DNA of 64,000 bases from SZUA-365 sp049663345 (lineage in GTDB: Bacteria; Bacteroidota; Ignavibacteria; SZUA-365): positions 1-64,000 of the forward strand of contig JBATDG010000014.1 in assembly GCA_049663345.1 (NCBI GenBank), written 5' to 3'. Positions 8,491 through 17,450 of this stretch are shown here, piece after piece. Within the stretch, counting starts at the first letter, position 1. Each line of letters starts with the position of its first letter. A program made the translations under genes and the position numbers. Below the pieces are notes generated by a model. It had not been told where the DNA came from. It searched no databases and was given only the letters and a program-made list of their open reading frames with translations.

Positions 8491-9609
8491 ATTTGCAAGG
8501 ATTTCCGCAGTACGCTGGGAGGCCCCGGCGCTTCCCATCTGCTTTTTTACAAGACGCAGATTTTCGATTGTTGCGCTGCGCGTTTTTTCATCGGTGAAAT
8601 ACGGCATGATGTACTGCGCGATGTATGCGTCGCGGACATCCGCCTGCAGCAATTCCGGGACGATCCTGTGCCCGGCAAGTATATTCACCATCCCGATATT
8701 ATCCACGTTGACCAGCCGCTTTCCAATCTGGTAGTTAAGCCAGGAGGCGCGGTATACAATGACCATCGGTGTTTCGTACCAGGCAGTCTCCACGGTCGCG
8801 GTACCCGAAGCAACCACCGCCGCATGGCTGTGCTGCATCAGTCCGTGCGTGGCGCCTCGGATGAGATAGACATCATGCGTGTTCTTGAGATACGGCTCAT
8901 ACATGCTGTCGGGCAGTCGCGCCGCTCCCACGGCAATCGTACAGTCGGTGCGCTTGCGTACATGCCGCGCTCCCTCAAGCATCGCCGGCAGCAGCCGATG
9001 AACTTCCTGTTCGCGGGACCCCGGAAACAACCCGAGTATCGGTTTATCAGTCGGCAGTCCGTGTGTGGAAAGGAATTTCGCCCGATCGACATTCTCAAGA
9101 ATTTCTACCAGCGGATGTCCCACAAACGTTGTGGGAATGCCGATGTCGTTGAAAAGTTTTTCTTCGAAAGGGAATACGCAGGCCAGGTGGTCGATGAGTC
9201 CGACCATTTTCTGCGCCCGGTTTTTTCCCCAGGCCCAGACCTGCGGACTGATGTAATACAGCACGCGTCCGCCTGCTTCCTTCACCTTTTTCGCGAAGCG
9301 GAGATTGAAGCCGGGGTAATCGATCAGCACCACCGCATCGGGACCGCGCTCGGCATACTGCTTTTCGCAGTTGGCGAACATCTCCTTCAGAAACGGATAG
9401 TGTTTGGCGACTTCGACGAATCCCATTATCGCAGTCTGACTGATATGGTAGAGCAGCTCCGCGCCTTCCTCGCGCATGAGGTCGCCCCCGATGCCGAAAA
9501 ACTCTGCTTCTGGATGCAGCAAACGGAAGGCACGCATCAGTCGCGCGCCGTACAAGTCGCCGGAAGCTTCCCCCGCAATGATCATGATCCGCGGAGTGTT
9601 CGGGTTCAT
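8473..9609 (-). CDS. lpxB: Lipid-A-disaccharide synthase
   Basis: A protein of 378 residues, a GT19 glycosyltransferase. It joins UDP-2,3-diacylglucosamine to lipid X to form the lipid A disaccharide at the inner face of the inner membrane. The N-terminus PRIMIIAGEASGDLYGA is the family signature. IDYPGFNLRFAKK, YYISPQVWAWG, LGLFPGSREQEV and the later ASGTATVETA segments are all present. The start at 9609 is supported by the ATGA overlap with the methyltransferase gene upstream (9606-9609), which suggests translational coupling. Its presence marks the cell as an LPS-making Gram-negative. Confidence 0.96.
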   Translation of the reverse strand: MNPNTPRIMIIAGEASGDLYGARLMRAFRLLHPEAEFFGIGGDLMREEGAELLYHISQTAIMGFVEVAKHYPFLKEMFANCEKQYAERGPDAVVLIDYPGFNLRFAKKVKEAGGRVLYYISPQVWAWGKNRAQKMVGLIDHLACVFPFEEKLFNDIGIPTTFVGHPLVEILENVDRAKFLSTHGLPTDKPILGLFPGSREQEVHRLLPAMLEGARHVRKRTDCTIAVGAARLPDSMYEPYLKNTHDVYLIRGATHGLMQHSHAAVVASGTATVETAWYETPMVIVYRASWLNYQIGKRLVNVDNIGMVNILAGHRIVPELLQADVRDAYIAQYIMPYFTDEKTRSATIENLRLVKKQMGSAGASQRTAEILANLIRGN

Positions 9610-10184
9610 GCCGTCTGAACCAGCCAGATAATGATGAGAATGAGTGTCGCTACAGCAAAGGCCTGCAGCGTGCGGGATTCCGAACTCCAACCGGCTTTCC
9701 AGTCAATGTCCACAGGATGCCACGAAGCATAGGGAGTGAAGCGGAAGAAGAACCGGGGCACCTTGGCGCAGTAGTCGGAGTATTCCTGTCCGAAATGTTC
9801 GCGGAGGAAGCTCTCTTCTTCCTTGATGATCAGGGTGTACTGGAAAACGAACCAGACCAGGGCAAACAGCTGCAGCCAGGGAAAAAGCGCCAGCGACATA
9901 ATGCCGATGCCGAGGTAGATGAGAATGTTCCCGACATACAGCGGATTACGCGTGTAGGAGAAAGGTCCGGACGTCACCAGCTTGCTCGCTCCCACCGAAC
10001 CGGTGACGCGAGTTTCGCTGCCGACATAAAAAACACCGGCGGCGCGCAAAAATTCTCCGAGAGCAGCCACGAAAAAGCCGACGATCAGACTGGTCAGCGT
10101 GGGTTGCGCGAATATCAGCATGACCGCCAGGAAAGGCAGCGGCGTATAGCTTCGGTTGCGGAACAGGAATTGGCTGAAGGTCAA
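9606..10184 (-). CDS. Isoprenylcysteine/phospholipid methyltransferase-family membrane protein
   Basis: A protein of 192 residues with about five hydrophobic segments. The ICMT/PEMT-type SAM-binding signature is present: LVTSGPFSYTRNPLYVGN (residues ~88-105) and, later, EEESFLREHFGQEYSDYC. These membrane methyltransferases act on phospholipid or prenyl-cysteine type substrates. The substrate here cannot be told. It is the first gene of a two-gene operon with lpxB (4-bp overlap), and the phospholipid genes psd and pssA lie divergently just upstream, so a lipid substrate is plausible but inferred. Confidence 0.85.
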   Translation of the reverse strand: MTFSQFLFRNRSYTPLPFLAVMLIFAQPTLTSLIVGFFVAALGEFLRAAGVFYVGSETRVTGSVGASKLVTSGPFSYTRNPLYVGNILIYLGIGIMSLALFPWLQLFALVWFVFQYTLIIKEEESFLREHFGQEYSDYCAKVPRFFFRFTPYASWHPVDIDWKAGWSSESRTLQAFAVATLILIIIWLVQTA

Positions 10185-10350
10185 GGGGATGTCCTCAATG
10201 CTTGCAAACTTATAAAGTTAGGCGAGTCGTCATGGAAAATCAACTGCGGGTATGGACAACCATCCTTGCAACTATGAAACAAGACGCGAAATCGGTATCT
10301 TGGGAGATACTGCCGGCACATATTCCGGCCTCCTTACCATTGAAAAAAAT

Positions 10351-11001
10351 ATGCTGACAAAGTACGGTCTCGACGTCGCTATCCCTATTCTGATTATCTC
10401 CATTGCCGTGGTGTTGATCGGTCTATTTACTTCGAATGTGCCGGTGCGCATCGTCCTTATCGTTTTAGGTGCAGCCGCATTCATTTTCACAATGAATTTT
10501 TTCCGCGATCCTGATCGTTCGACTCCCACGGTTGAAGGCGGTATTATCTCGCCTGCCGATGGAAAAATAGTGAACATCAGCGAAGTCGAGGAAATGGAAT
10601 ATCTCGGCGGCAAGGTGAAGCAGGTCTGCATTTTCATGTCCCCGCTGAATGTGCATGTCAATCGTTTCCCCGTCAACGGAAAAATCGAATTCTTCCGCTA
10701 CGTCGAAGGACAGTTTTTCGCGGCGTTCGAGGACAAGGCCAGCGATCTGAACGAACGCACGCTCGTAGGCATCAACACCGGCGGTTTCAAAGTGCTGTTC
10801 AAGCAGATCGCAGGATTTGTTGCCCGACGTATCGTGTGTCCTCTCGAAGTAGGGGACAGCGCTGTGGCTGGAGAGCGGTTCGGCATGATCAAGTTTGGTT
10901 CACGCGTGGATGTTCTCATGCCCCTCGACGCAGAAGTACTTGTAAAAATGGATCAGCACGTAGTCGCCGGCGAAACAGTGCTCGCAGTCGTCAAGCAATA
11001 A
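10351..11001 (+). CDS. psd: Phosphatidylserine decarboxylase, short form
   Basis: A protein of 216 residues. It converts phosphatidylserine to phosphatidylethanolamine at the inner membrane. Two hydrophobic segments (residues ~8-25 and 32-50) are followed by FRDPDR, SPADGKI (67-73) and SPLNVHVNR (97-105). The self-cleavage site is KFGSRVDV, with Gly183-Ser184; the Ser becomes the pyruvoyl cofactor. The length matches the short, two-segment class. The start MLTKYGLD is chosen by family fit, as there is no clear ribosome binding site before it. It is followed 24 bp later by pssA, the enzyme that makes its substrate. Confidence 0.94.
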   Translation: MLTKYGLDVAIPILIISIAVVLIGLFTSNVPVRIVLIVLGAAAFIFTMNFFRDPDRSTPTVEGGIISPADGKIVNISEVEEMEYLGGKVKQVCIFMSPLNVHVNRFPVNGKIEFFRYVEGQFFAAFEDKASDLNERTLVGINTGGFKVLFKQIAGFVARRIVCPLEVGDSAVAGERFGMIKFGSRVDVLMPLDAEVLVKMDQHVVAGETVLAVVKQ

Positions 11002-11025
11002 TTCAAACCAGATAGCGGTAGGTCC

Positions 11026-11850
11026 TTGCGCATTCACCTCAGCCGTTCGATCGTACCAAACCTGTTCACAGTCCTGAACATCTACTTCGGGTTTTTGAGC
11101 ATTATTTCCGCATCGCACGGACAGTTTACTCCAGCAATGTGGTACGTCGTTCTTTCTGCTATCTGCGATTCTCTTGACGGACTCATGGCCCGGCTCACGA
11201 ATTCCGCCAGTGAATTCGGCGTTGAGCTTGATTCCCTCGCCGACGTTGTGGGCTTTGGAGTGGCGCCTTCCTACCTGATTTACGCCCTTGCTCTCCACGA
11301 GTGGGGAGCTCTGGGCATCCTGGTTTCAGCGGCGCCGCTTATCATGGGAGCTCTTCGCCTGGCTCGCTTCAACGTTCAGCTGGTCGGATTTTCCAAAGAT
11401 CATTTCAGCGGTATGCCCATTCCGTTATCGGCATTGACTCTCGTTTCCTTTGTCATGTATTTCGGCGCAGAGGCCATACAGACGCAGGTGATTCTTCAGC
11501 AATCGCTTCTGCTGCTGACCGCAGCCTGCGGCATTCTCATGATCAGCACCGTCAGCTATCCTGTTGTTCCCAAGCTTACCAAACGCGGTTTCAAGGAACA
11601 TCCGGTGCTGATTATCCTGATTGTCGTCGGAGCCATCATTGCTGGTATTTCAAAAGGAAAGCTTGTCTTTCCGATGATTATGCTGCTCATCGTCAGCGGA
11701 CCGGTGTTTGCTGCAGGCCGAAAAATACGCAAGCTTTATCAGCGCAGTCCTGACGATGATGAAGTCGACGAGTCTGAAGAGCCGGACGAACCGGAAGAGG
11801 ATCTTGATGAAGAAGACACAGATACTGCAATCATCGATTCGAAATTATAA
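11026..11850 (+). CDS. pssA: CDP-diacylglycerol--serine O-phosphatidyltransferase
   Basis: A protein of 274 residues starting at a TTG codon. It is preceded by GGTAGG, and no ATG lies upstream of the first membrane segment. The CDP-alcohol phosphatidyltransferase motif is complete: D48-x2-D51-G52-x2-A55-R56-x8-G65-x3-D69-x3-D73. Six or more membrane segments follow. The C-terminal ~25 residues are strongly acidic (DDDEVDESEEPDEPEED), an unusual cytoplasmic tail. The enzyme joins serine to CDP-diacylglycerol; Psd, encoded just upstream, decarboxylates the product. Confidence 0.95.
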   Translation: MRIHLSRSIVPNLFTVLNIYFGFLSIISASHGQFTPAMWYVVLSAICDSLDGLMARLTNSASEFGVELDSLADVVGFGVAPSYLIYALALHEWGALGILVSAAPLIMGALRLARFNVQLVGFSKDHFSGMPIPLSALTLVSFVMYFGAEAIQTQVILQQSLLLLTAACGILMISTVSYPVVPKLTKRGFKEHPVLIILIVVGAIIAGISKGKLVFPMIMLLIVSGPVFAAGRKIRKLYQRSPDDDEVDESEEPDEPEEDLDEEDTDTAIIDSKL

Positions 11851-11859
11851 AGGTTTCTC

Positions 11860-12108
11860 ATGTTCAAGGCTATTATCACCGTGAAACTCCGTTCGTCAAT
11901 CCTTGATCCGGAAGGGAAGGCCATCGAGCATGCAATGCAGTCGCTCGAGTTCAAGGCGCTTTCAGGCGTGCGCATCGGCAAGCTTATTGAACTGCAGGTC
12001 GAAGAGACGGAGCGGGCCAAAGCGGAAGCGGCCGTGATCGAGGTCTGCGCCAAGCTTCTGGCGAATCCGGTCATGGAAGACTACACCTACGAACTTCACG
12101 AAGCGTAA
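11860..12108 (+). CDS. purS: Phosphoribosylformylglycinamidine synthase subunit PurS
   Basis: A protein of 82 residues, the small structural subunit that bridges PurQ and PurL in the fourth step of de novo purine synthesis. It matches the family throughout: KAIITVKLRSSILDPEGKA at the start, VRIGKLIEL in the middle and LLANPVMEDY near the end. It lies 9 bp after pssA and 9 bp before purQ. The large subunit PurL is not in this window. Confidence 0.96.
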   Translation: MFKAIITVKLRSSILDPEGKAIEHAMQSLEFKALSGVRIGKLIELQVEETERAKAEAAVIEVCAKLLANPVMEDYTYELHEA

Positions 12109-12117
12109 GGGCTCATC

Positions 12118-12837
12118 ATGGCAAAAGCGAAATTCGGCGTAGTCGTCTTTCCCGGTTCCAATTGCGACCATGACGCCTATCACGCAGTCAAACACGTGCT
12201 CGGTGCACAGGCTGAATTTCTGTGGCACAAGGAAGGAAATCTGCAGGACGTGGATGTGATCATCCTCCCGGGCGGATTTTCCTATGGCGACTACCTGCGC
12301 TGCGGAGCGATTTCCCAATTTTCTCCGATCATGAAGGAAGTTGTCCGGCATGCGGAACGCGGCGGATATGTCATCGGCATCTGCAACGGCTTCCAGATTC
12401 TCACCGAGGCGCAGCTGCTTCCGGGAGCGCTGCTGCGCAACGAGTCGCTCAAATTCGTCTGTCGCGAAGTGCAGCTCCGCGTGGAGAATCCCGGCACAGC
12501 GTTCACCAATCAATTCGAAGCAGGTCAGGTCATATCGATTCCCGTTGCCCATGGAGAGGGAAATTTCTATACTGACCAAGATACGCTCGAAGACATCGAG
12601 GCAAACGACCAGGTTGTGTTCCGCTACTCGGATCCGAACGGTCTGCTGACTGAATTCGCAAATCCCAACGGCTCGCTTCACAACATCGCCGGCATCATCA
12701 ACAAGGAGGGCAATGTCCTTGGTATGATGCCGCATCCGGAACGCGTAGTCGAGCAGCTGCTCGGCAGTGATGACGGACTCGGTGTTTTTTCTTCCTTATT
12801 CAACGCAATTTCGGGCGATGTGCCCGTTCTTTCATAG
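12118..12837 (+). CDS. purQ: Phosphoribosylformylglycinamidine synthase subunit PurQ
   Basis: A protein of 239 residues, the class I glutamine amidotransferase subunit that supplies ammonia to PurL. The nucleophile Cys89 sits in GICNGFQ and the His-Glu pair in MMPHPERVVE near residue 205. PGGFSYGDYLR (residues 51-61) is characteristic. It is preceded by AAGGG. It forms an operon with purS upstream and tatA downstream. Confidence 0.97.
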   Translation: MAKAKFGVVVFPGSNCDHDAYHAVKHVLGAQAEFLWHKEGNLQDVDVIILPGGFSYGDYLRCGAISQFSPIMKEVVRHAERGGYVIGICNGFQILTEAQLLPGALLRNESLKFVCREVQLRVENPGTAFTNQFEAGQVISIPVAHGEGNFYTDQDTLEDIEANDQVVFRYSDPNGLLTEFANPNGSLHNIAGIINKEGNVLGMMPHPERVVEQLLGSDDGLGVFSSLFNAISGDVPVLS

Positions 12838-12846
12838 GAGGTCTTT

Positions 12847-13038
12847 ATGTTCGGCAATGTTGGTGGATGGGAAATTCTCATCATTATCTTTCTCATCGTG
12901 ATTTTCTTCGGTGCGAAAAAGATTCCCGAACTGGCACAAGGGCTCGGCAAAGGGATCAAGGAATTCCGCAAGGCTGCCAAGGATATTCAGGAAGACATCA
13001 GTCTCGAAGAAAAAAGCAGCAGCGACAAAACCAAGTAA
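12847..13038 (+). CDS. tatA: Twin-arginine translocase subunit TatA/TatE
   Basis: A protein of 63 residues with one N-terminal membrane helix (WEILIIIFLIVIFFGAKKIPEL), a hinge (FFGAKKIPEL), an amphipathic helix (GLGKGIKEFRKAAKDI) and a short polar tail. It forms the pore-like component of the Tat system for folded proteins. A perfect AGGAGG lies before the ATG. The TatC subunit is not in the window. Confidence 0.95.
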   Translation: MFGNVGGWEILIIIFLIVIFFGAKKIPELAQGLGKGIKEFRKAAKDIQEDISLEEKSSSDKTK

Positions 13039-13092
13039 GACGCGAAGCGCTTCAGTGACAATGTTGTTTCTCATCAGCGGGTTTTCAGGGAC

Positions 13093-13824
13093 ATGACCTC
13101 AACTGAACGTCCGCTGCCGACCGTGCGCATCTTCTCGGATTTCGACGGAACCATCACCAGGGAGGATATCGGAGAGGAACTTCTGCGCCATTTCTGCACT
13201 GACTCGAACATCGAGAGGGTGCTTGAGGAATGGAATAAAGGAAATGTCGATGCCGTGGCGACCTACCAGCGGCTCTATGAAGGCATTCCCCGATTGACGG
13301 AAGAAATGCTCGATGCCTTCCTTTCTACATTTGAAATTGACCCCTCCTTTGCTCGTTTCGTGGATTGGTGCAGTGAACACGCGTATCCGCTGATAATTCT
13401 CAGCGATGGCTTTGATGCCTATATCACGCGATTACTGCATCGGGCGGGAGTGGAAGTAGAAATGCGTGCGAATCGCATGCGGCTGGGTGAAGGTCCCCCG
13501 GCGGTGGATTTCCCATATTCGGATCGTCGATGTCCGCAAGTCGCACATTGCAAGAGCAATCACGTGGCGCTGCTTTCGCAGGACGAAGATCTCATCGTCT
13601 ACATCGGCGACGGTTCATCAGATTTCGAAGCAGCAGCGTATGCCGACATGGTTTTTGCTCGCGGTCCTCTCGAAGGGTGGTGCCAGGAACACAATATTAC
13701 CTTTCGGCGGTTTTATTCCTTTACCACTGTGCGCGACATACTTTCCGCACTTCTCGATCAGAAGAAATTACGGCCGGGGAAGCAGGCCCGGGTGCTTCGC
13801 AGGCAGCTCTGGTCTACCGGCTGA
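13093..13824 (+). CDS. MtnX-like HAD-IB family phosphatase
   Basis: A protein of 243 residues. The HAD motif I is DFDGTIT (Asp16 nucleophile, Asp18), motif II is ILSDGFD near residue 103, and motif III/IV is VYIGDGSSDFEAA near 170. The cap pattern and the CKSNHV segment resemble MtnX (2-hydroxy-3-keto-5-methylthiopentenyl-1-phosphate phosphatase) and related phosphoserine phosphatase-like enzymes. No other methionine-salvage gene lies in the window, so the true substrate is uncertain. Confidence 0.85.
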   Translation: MTSTERPLPTVRIFSDFDGTITREDIGEELLRHFCTDSNIERVLEEWNKGNVDAVATYQRLYEGIPRLTEEMLDAFLSTFEIDPSFARFVDWCSEHAYPLIILSDGFDAYITRLLHRAGVEVEMRANRMRLGEGPPAVDFPYSDRRCPQVAHCKSNHVALLSQDEDLIVYIGDGSSDFEAAAYADMVFARGPLEGWCQEHNITFRRFYSFTTVRDILSALLDQKKLRPGKQARVLRRQLWSTG

Positions 13825-13861
13825 TCGTTTGACCAATTCATCTTGATCAACAAAGAATAGA

Positions 13862-14896
13862 ATGGAACCTTCAATGGAGTATTCGACAGGCGTGCGTGAA
13901 GCGGAACTCGCGCCCCTTCAAATCGCGAAGCATCTCGCCCTGTTCATTCTCACATTCACCACCACAAACATCGCCGGAATGATGTGGCAGGGACAATACG
14001 ACCTTGCCAATTTCTCCGTCGGATTTCCATACAGCTTTTCCGCACTGTTCATTCTCAGCTGTCATGAGTTCGGGCATTATTTTGCGGCGAGAAAGCACGG
14101 CGTGCGCGCAACTCTGCCGTACTACATCCCGCTTCCGCCTCTTCCGGGCTTTGTCAATTTCGGGACACTTGGTGCCGTCATCAAGACGAAGCAGGTGATT
14201 CCTCATCGATCGGCGCTGTTTGATATCGGAATTGCAGGACCCATCGCCGGCTTCATCGCGAGCATACTCGTGCTCATGCTCGGCTTCATGACTCTGCCGG
14301 GACATGATTTTCTGCTCGCTATTCACCCGGATTATAATTTTGCCGCGGGATCGTCTCCCGGTGCTTCTGCCGGATTCACACTGACATTCGGATCACCGCT
14401 GCTGTATTCCTTCCTGGAGCATTTTTTCAGCAAAAGCGGCGCCTATATTCCTCCCATGAGCGAGATGTATCATTATCCTCTCCTTATAACAGGATGGTTC
14501 GGCTTGCTGGTCACCGCTCTGAACATGCTTCCGGCTGGTCAGCTTGATGGCGGCCACGTCACGTATGCGATGTTCGGAGATAATCAGCATCTCGTAGGAA
14601 GAATTACCGTTACGTTACTACTGTTTTTCGGTGGAATGGGTATTTTTCCCGCTCTGCTGGATCTGGTTGGGTTTTCAGATCTCGCACTTAGAATCATGGA
14701 ATCCATCCCGCATTTTGAGGCAATCTTCTGGCCGGGCTGGCTGTTCTGGGCGCTGCTTATCACGGTATTCATCAAGGTGAAGCATCCGGAAGTACCTGAT
14801 TTTGCAGGACTTGGCTCCCGACGCCGCATGCTCGGCTGGGCATCCTATGCCATGTTCCTTGTCTGCCTTTCTCCCGCCCCGATTTACCTGCTCTGA
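13862..14896 (+). CDS. Site-2 protease family (M50) membrane protein
   Basis: A protein of 344 residues with at least six hydrophobic segments. The zinc site is HEFGH (His68, Glu69, His72) and the third ligand is Asp229 in NMLPAGQLDGGH. These are the defining motifs of intramembrane metalloproteases. PYYIPLPPLPGFVNFGTLGA matches the family of M50 proteins without a PDZ domain. Members cleave membrane-bound regulators; the target here is unknown. A second ATG, 12 bp downstream, is also possible. Confidence 0.93.
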   Translation: MEPSMEYSTGVREAELAPLQIAKHLALFILTFTTTNIAGMMWQGQYDLANFSVGFPYSFSALFILSCHEFGHYFAARKHGVRATLPYYIPLPPLPGFVNFGTLGAVIKTKQVIPHRSALFDIGIAGPIAGFIASILVLMLGFMTLPGHDFLLAIHPDYNFAAGSSPGASAGFTLTFGSPLLYSFLEHFFSKSGAYIPPMSEMYHYPLLITGWFGLLVTALNMLPAGQLDGGHVTYAMFGDNQHLVGRITVTLLLFFGGMGIFPALLDLVGFSDLALRIMESIPHFEAIFWPGWLFWALLITVFIKVKHPEVPDFAGLGSRRRMLGWASYAMFLVCLSPAPIYLL

Positions 14897-14985
14897 TGGG
14901 CAATAATCAATGCTGTCTCCGTTTTCCAATTGACTTTGGAAAGGCGGGAATGTATGTTGTGAAGGCCTCCTTGAAGTGTGATTGT

Positions 14986-15020
14986 AAGCCGGGGCAATGT
15001 CCTCTGACATGCCCCGGCTT
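14986..15020. terminator. Hairpin after the M50 protease gene
   Basis: AAGCCGGGGCAATGTC pairs with GACATGCCCCGGCTT around CTCT, with one unpaired A. This gives a strong GC-rich stem. No T-run follows, so it may be a terminator or an mRNA 3'-end stabiliser. Confidence 0.55.
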
Positions 15021-15051
15021 CATCATACGTACAAAACCGTAGCATCAAAAT

Positions 15052-15882
15052 ATGACCCCAAAAAAAATCCTCCTGCTCGTCTTCGCCGCCTTCATCGCAA
15101 TCGGGTGCAGCGATGACTCCACCACAGTAGATTCAAGTCCAATGTACAGTCATATCCTGTTGACTGACATGGAGTTATCTGCCTACGTTGTCGATACGGA
15201 TACACTGAACGTGAAAGCGGGACAGGACAAATCAGCCGATGATCCTGTCACCATCCCGATTCGCATTTCTATCAAGGTTTCTGAACCGCTGGGACAGGGC
15301 GGCGCCGTCTCGACGCTTCGCTATGAGATTCGTCTCGACGGAAAATCCTCTGTACTGCAGAGCGGCGATCTGCACGCGTCCTCCACGCCGCTGACCTGGG
15401 AGGCTGATATCGCTTTCGATAGAAAGCGCGGCGACGTCGGCGATTATCGCGTCGATGTATTCGGCACCGACGAATGGGGTACTGCGCTGAATACCGGGCT
15501 CTCGAAGTTCCGCCTTATTTACGGCAGCATTGCGCCGGTGATCATTGCGGTTACCGCGCCCGACACCCTGGATTTGCAGATTCAGACCGTCGTGTTCTCG
15601 ATGACGGCAGAAGTAACAGATCAGAGCGGTCTCGCGGATATCAAACAGGTTTATTTCAATTCCTTCCTGCCAAACGGCCGTCCATCTACCAGCAACCCGA
15701 ATATCATGTATGATGACGGACTTGCTCTGCACGGTGATGTCACCGCCGGAGATGGAATTTACACCCTCAAACTGCAGATGCCTCCCACCACGTTGAAGGG
15801 AGAATATCGTTTTGAGTTTCGCGCGCTGGATTTTTCCAGCCTTTCCAGTAATGTCGTCATTCACAAATTGATTGTTCGCTGA
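15052..15882 (+). CDS. Putative lipoprotein in a T9SS-type gene group
   Basis: A protein of 276 residues with a lipoprotein signal: hydrophobic LLLVFAAFIAIGC with the lipidated Cys at residue 19. The rest is beta-rich, with segments such as GDGIYTLKLQMP near the end that are typical of choice-of-anchor or Ig-like surface proteins in the FCB group. No enzymatic motif is seen. Its stop codon overlaps the next start by one base (TGATG), so it is coupled to the BNR gene. The exact function is unknown. Confidence 0.75.
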   Translation: MTPKKILLLVFAAFIAIGCSDDSTTVDSSPMYSHILLTDMELSAYVVDTDTLNVKAGQDKSADDPVTIPIRISIKVSEPLGQGGAVSTLRYEIRLDGKSSVLQSGDLHASSTPLTWEADIAFDRKRGDVGDYRVDVFGTDEWGTALNTGLSKFRLIYGSIAPVIIAVTAPDTLDLQIQTVVFSMTAEVTDQSGLADIKQVYFNSFLPNGRPSTSNPNIMYDDGLALHGDVTAGDGIYTLKLQMPPTTLKGEYRFEFRALDFSSLSSNVVIHKLIVR

Positions 15883-17450
15883 TGCAGCTCAGATTTTTAG
15901 CAAAGGGAAGCCTGATTTGCGCAATGCTGCTTGCAGCAGCGACCATGCAGGCGCAGGAAATACCGCAGACATTTTCGCTCACCAAAACGTTCGCCGGCAG
16001 TGCCGATCGTCCGCTTTCCAACAGCGCCGTCGACCTGTTTGTCCGAGGCGATACGCTGTGGATGGCAGGGGGCAAGGGCATCGATTTTACGCCGGATAAG
16101 GGCGCGACCTGGCAGCATCTCGGAGATGCCGCACCATTCGATCTTGAAGATATTGCGGCGCTCGAGGGACATGACGGTGTGATGTGGGCCTCGCTTGCCG
16201 GTTCTGAAGAAACGGACCAGGGTTCGCTGCCGAAAGGACTCGGACTCGCCGTCTCCACTGACTTCGGGCGTACCTGGAAGATCGTTCCTCAGCCGAAGGA
16301 AGCGGAGGATATGTCCACCTACGAAATCAAGTACGGCAACAACACGATCACCGCACTCGCTGTCACGACGGACATCAATAATATCACCTACGATCTGGCG
16401 GTTACCAGCCGGGCAGTATTCACTGCGAGTTTCGCCGGCGGATTGCGCACATCGACCGATGGGGGACAGACCTTTCTCCCGGTAGTGCTGCCGCCTGATC
16501 AAATCGATTCGATTTCTCCGAATGACAGTCTCGATTTTGACCTTTCGCCCGTCAATCGTCCTGATCTCGGACTTCAGGAAAGCCTGAACCATCGTGTATT
16601 TTCTGTCCACGCAATGAACGACGACACGATTTGGGTCGGAACGGCTGGCGGGATCAATCTCTCCACCGACGGCGGCGTTTCGTGGCGGAAATCTTCCTTC
16701 AATAATCAGACCGAGCCCATCTCCGGAAATTTTGTGGTCGGAATCGGACACAATGTGATCGGCGGCGTGACCCATGTCTGGGCGGCTACAGTCAACGCGC
16801 TGAATCCCGTCGAATATCGGGCTGTGAGCGTCACCACCGATATGGGCAGAACATGGCGTACGACGCTGCGCGGAGAATTCGCTCACAACTTCGGCTTCAA
16901 GGGCGAAATTGTGTACGTGCCTACTAACAGCGGCATTTACCGCTCGGACGATGCGGGACAGAGCTGGATCGGTACTTCGCGCTTTGTCGATAAGAATTCC
17001 CGCCGTGTCGCTTCCGACGAACGCTGCTACGCAGCTGCTGCCATCGGGGACGACATTTTCGTCGCCAACTCCGATGGTCTGATGCGGACGCATGACGGTA
17101 CGGAAGAGTATTTTGGGAAATACTGGACGATATTCGGCGCCTCTCAAGCGGTTTCGTCTCCCGCCGAAGTGTATGCCTATCCGAATCCTTTCGCGCCTGA
17201 CGATGAAGTACTCCGGATTCATTACAAGACGAATAACTCAGGCAGCGTTGCGATTCACATCTACGATTTCGCCATGATGCCGGTGCGAGTGCTGCTGAAT
17301 AATACCAGCCGTCAGATCGATACCGAGCACGATGAAATATGGGATGGGCGTGACGACGGCGGCAAGCAGGTCGCAAACGGCGTCTACTACATCAAAGTCA
17401 CCCTGGGCGACGAAGACCCCGTCTGGACCAAAGCCATAGCATTGCAGTAA
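15882..17450 (+). CDS. Secreted BNR-repeat protein with FlgD-like C-terminal domain
   Basis: A protein of 522 residues with a signal peptide ending at MQAQ. BNR-type repeats such as TPDKGATWQ, STDFGRTWK, STDGGVSWR, TTDMGRTWR and SDDAGQSWI fill residues ~55-400. The C-terminal ~95 residues begin YAYPNPFAP and continue with IYDFAMMPV, WDGRDDGGKQVANGVYY and KAIALQ. This is the FlgD-type Ig domain that serves as a C-terminal sorting-type tail in T9SS genomes. It overlaps the lipoprotein gene by 1 bp and abuts the PorV-like gene with no gap. Confidence 0.85.
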   Translation: MQLRFLAKGSLICAMLLAAATMQAQEIPQTFSLTKTFAGSADRPLSNSAVDLFVRGDTLWMAGGKGIDFTPDKGATWQHLGDAAPFDLEDIAALEGHDGVMWASLAGSEETDQGSLPKGLGLAVSTDFGRTWKIVPQPKEAEDMSTYEIKYGNNTITALAVTTDINNITYDLAVTSRAVFTASFAGGLRTSTDGGQTFLPVVLPPDQIDSISPNDSLDFDLSPVNRPDLGLQESLNHRVFSVHAMNDDTIWVGTAGGINLSTDGGVSWRKSSFNNQTEPISGNFVVGIGHNVIGGVTHVWAATVNALNPVEYRAVSVTTDMGRTWRTTLRGEFAHNFGFKGEIVYVPTNSGIYRSDDAGQSWIGTSRFVDKNSRRVASDERCYAAAAIGDDIFVANSDGLMRTHDGTEEYFGKYWTIFGASQAVSSPAEVYAYPNPFAPDDEVLRIHYKTNNSGSVAIHIYDFAMMPVRVLLNNTSRQIDTEHDEIWDGRDDGGKQVANGVYYIKVTLGDEDPVWTKAIALQ

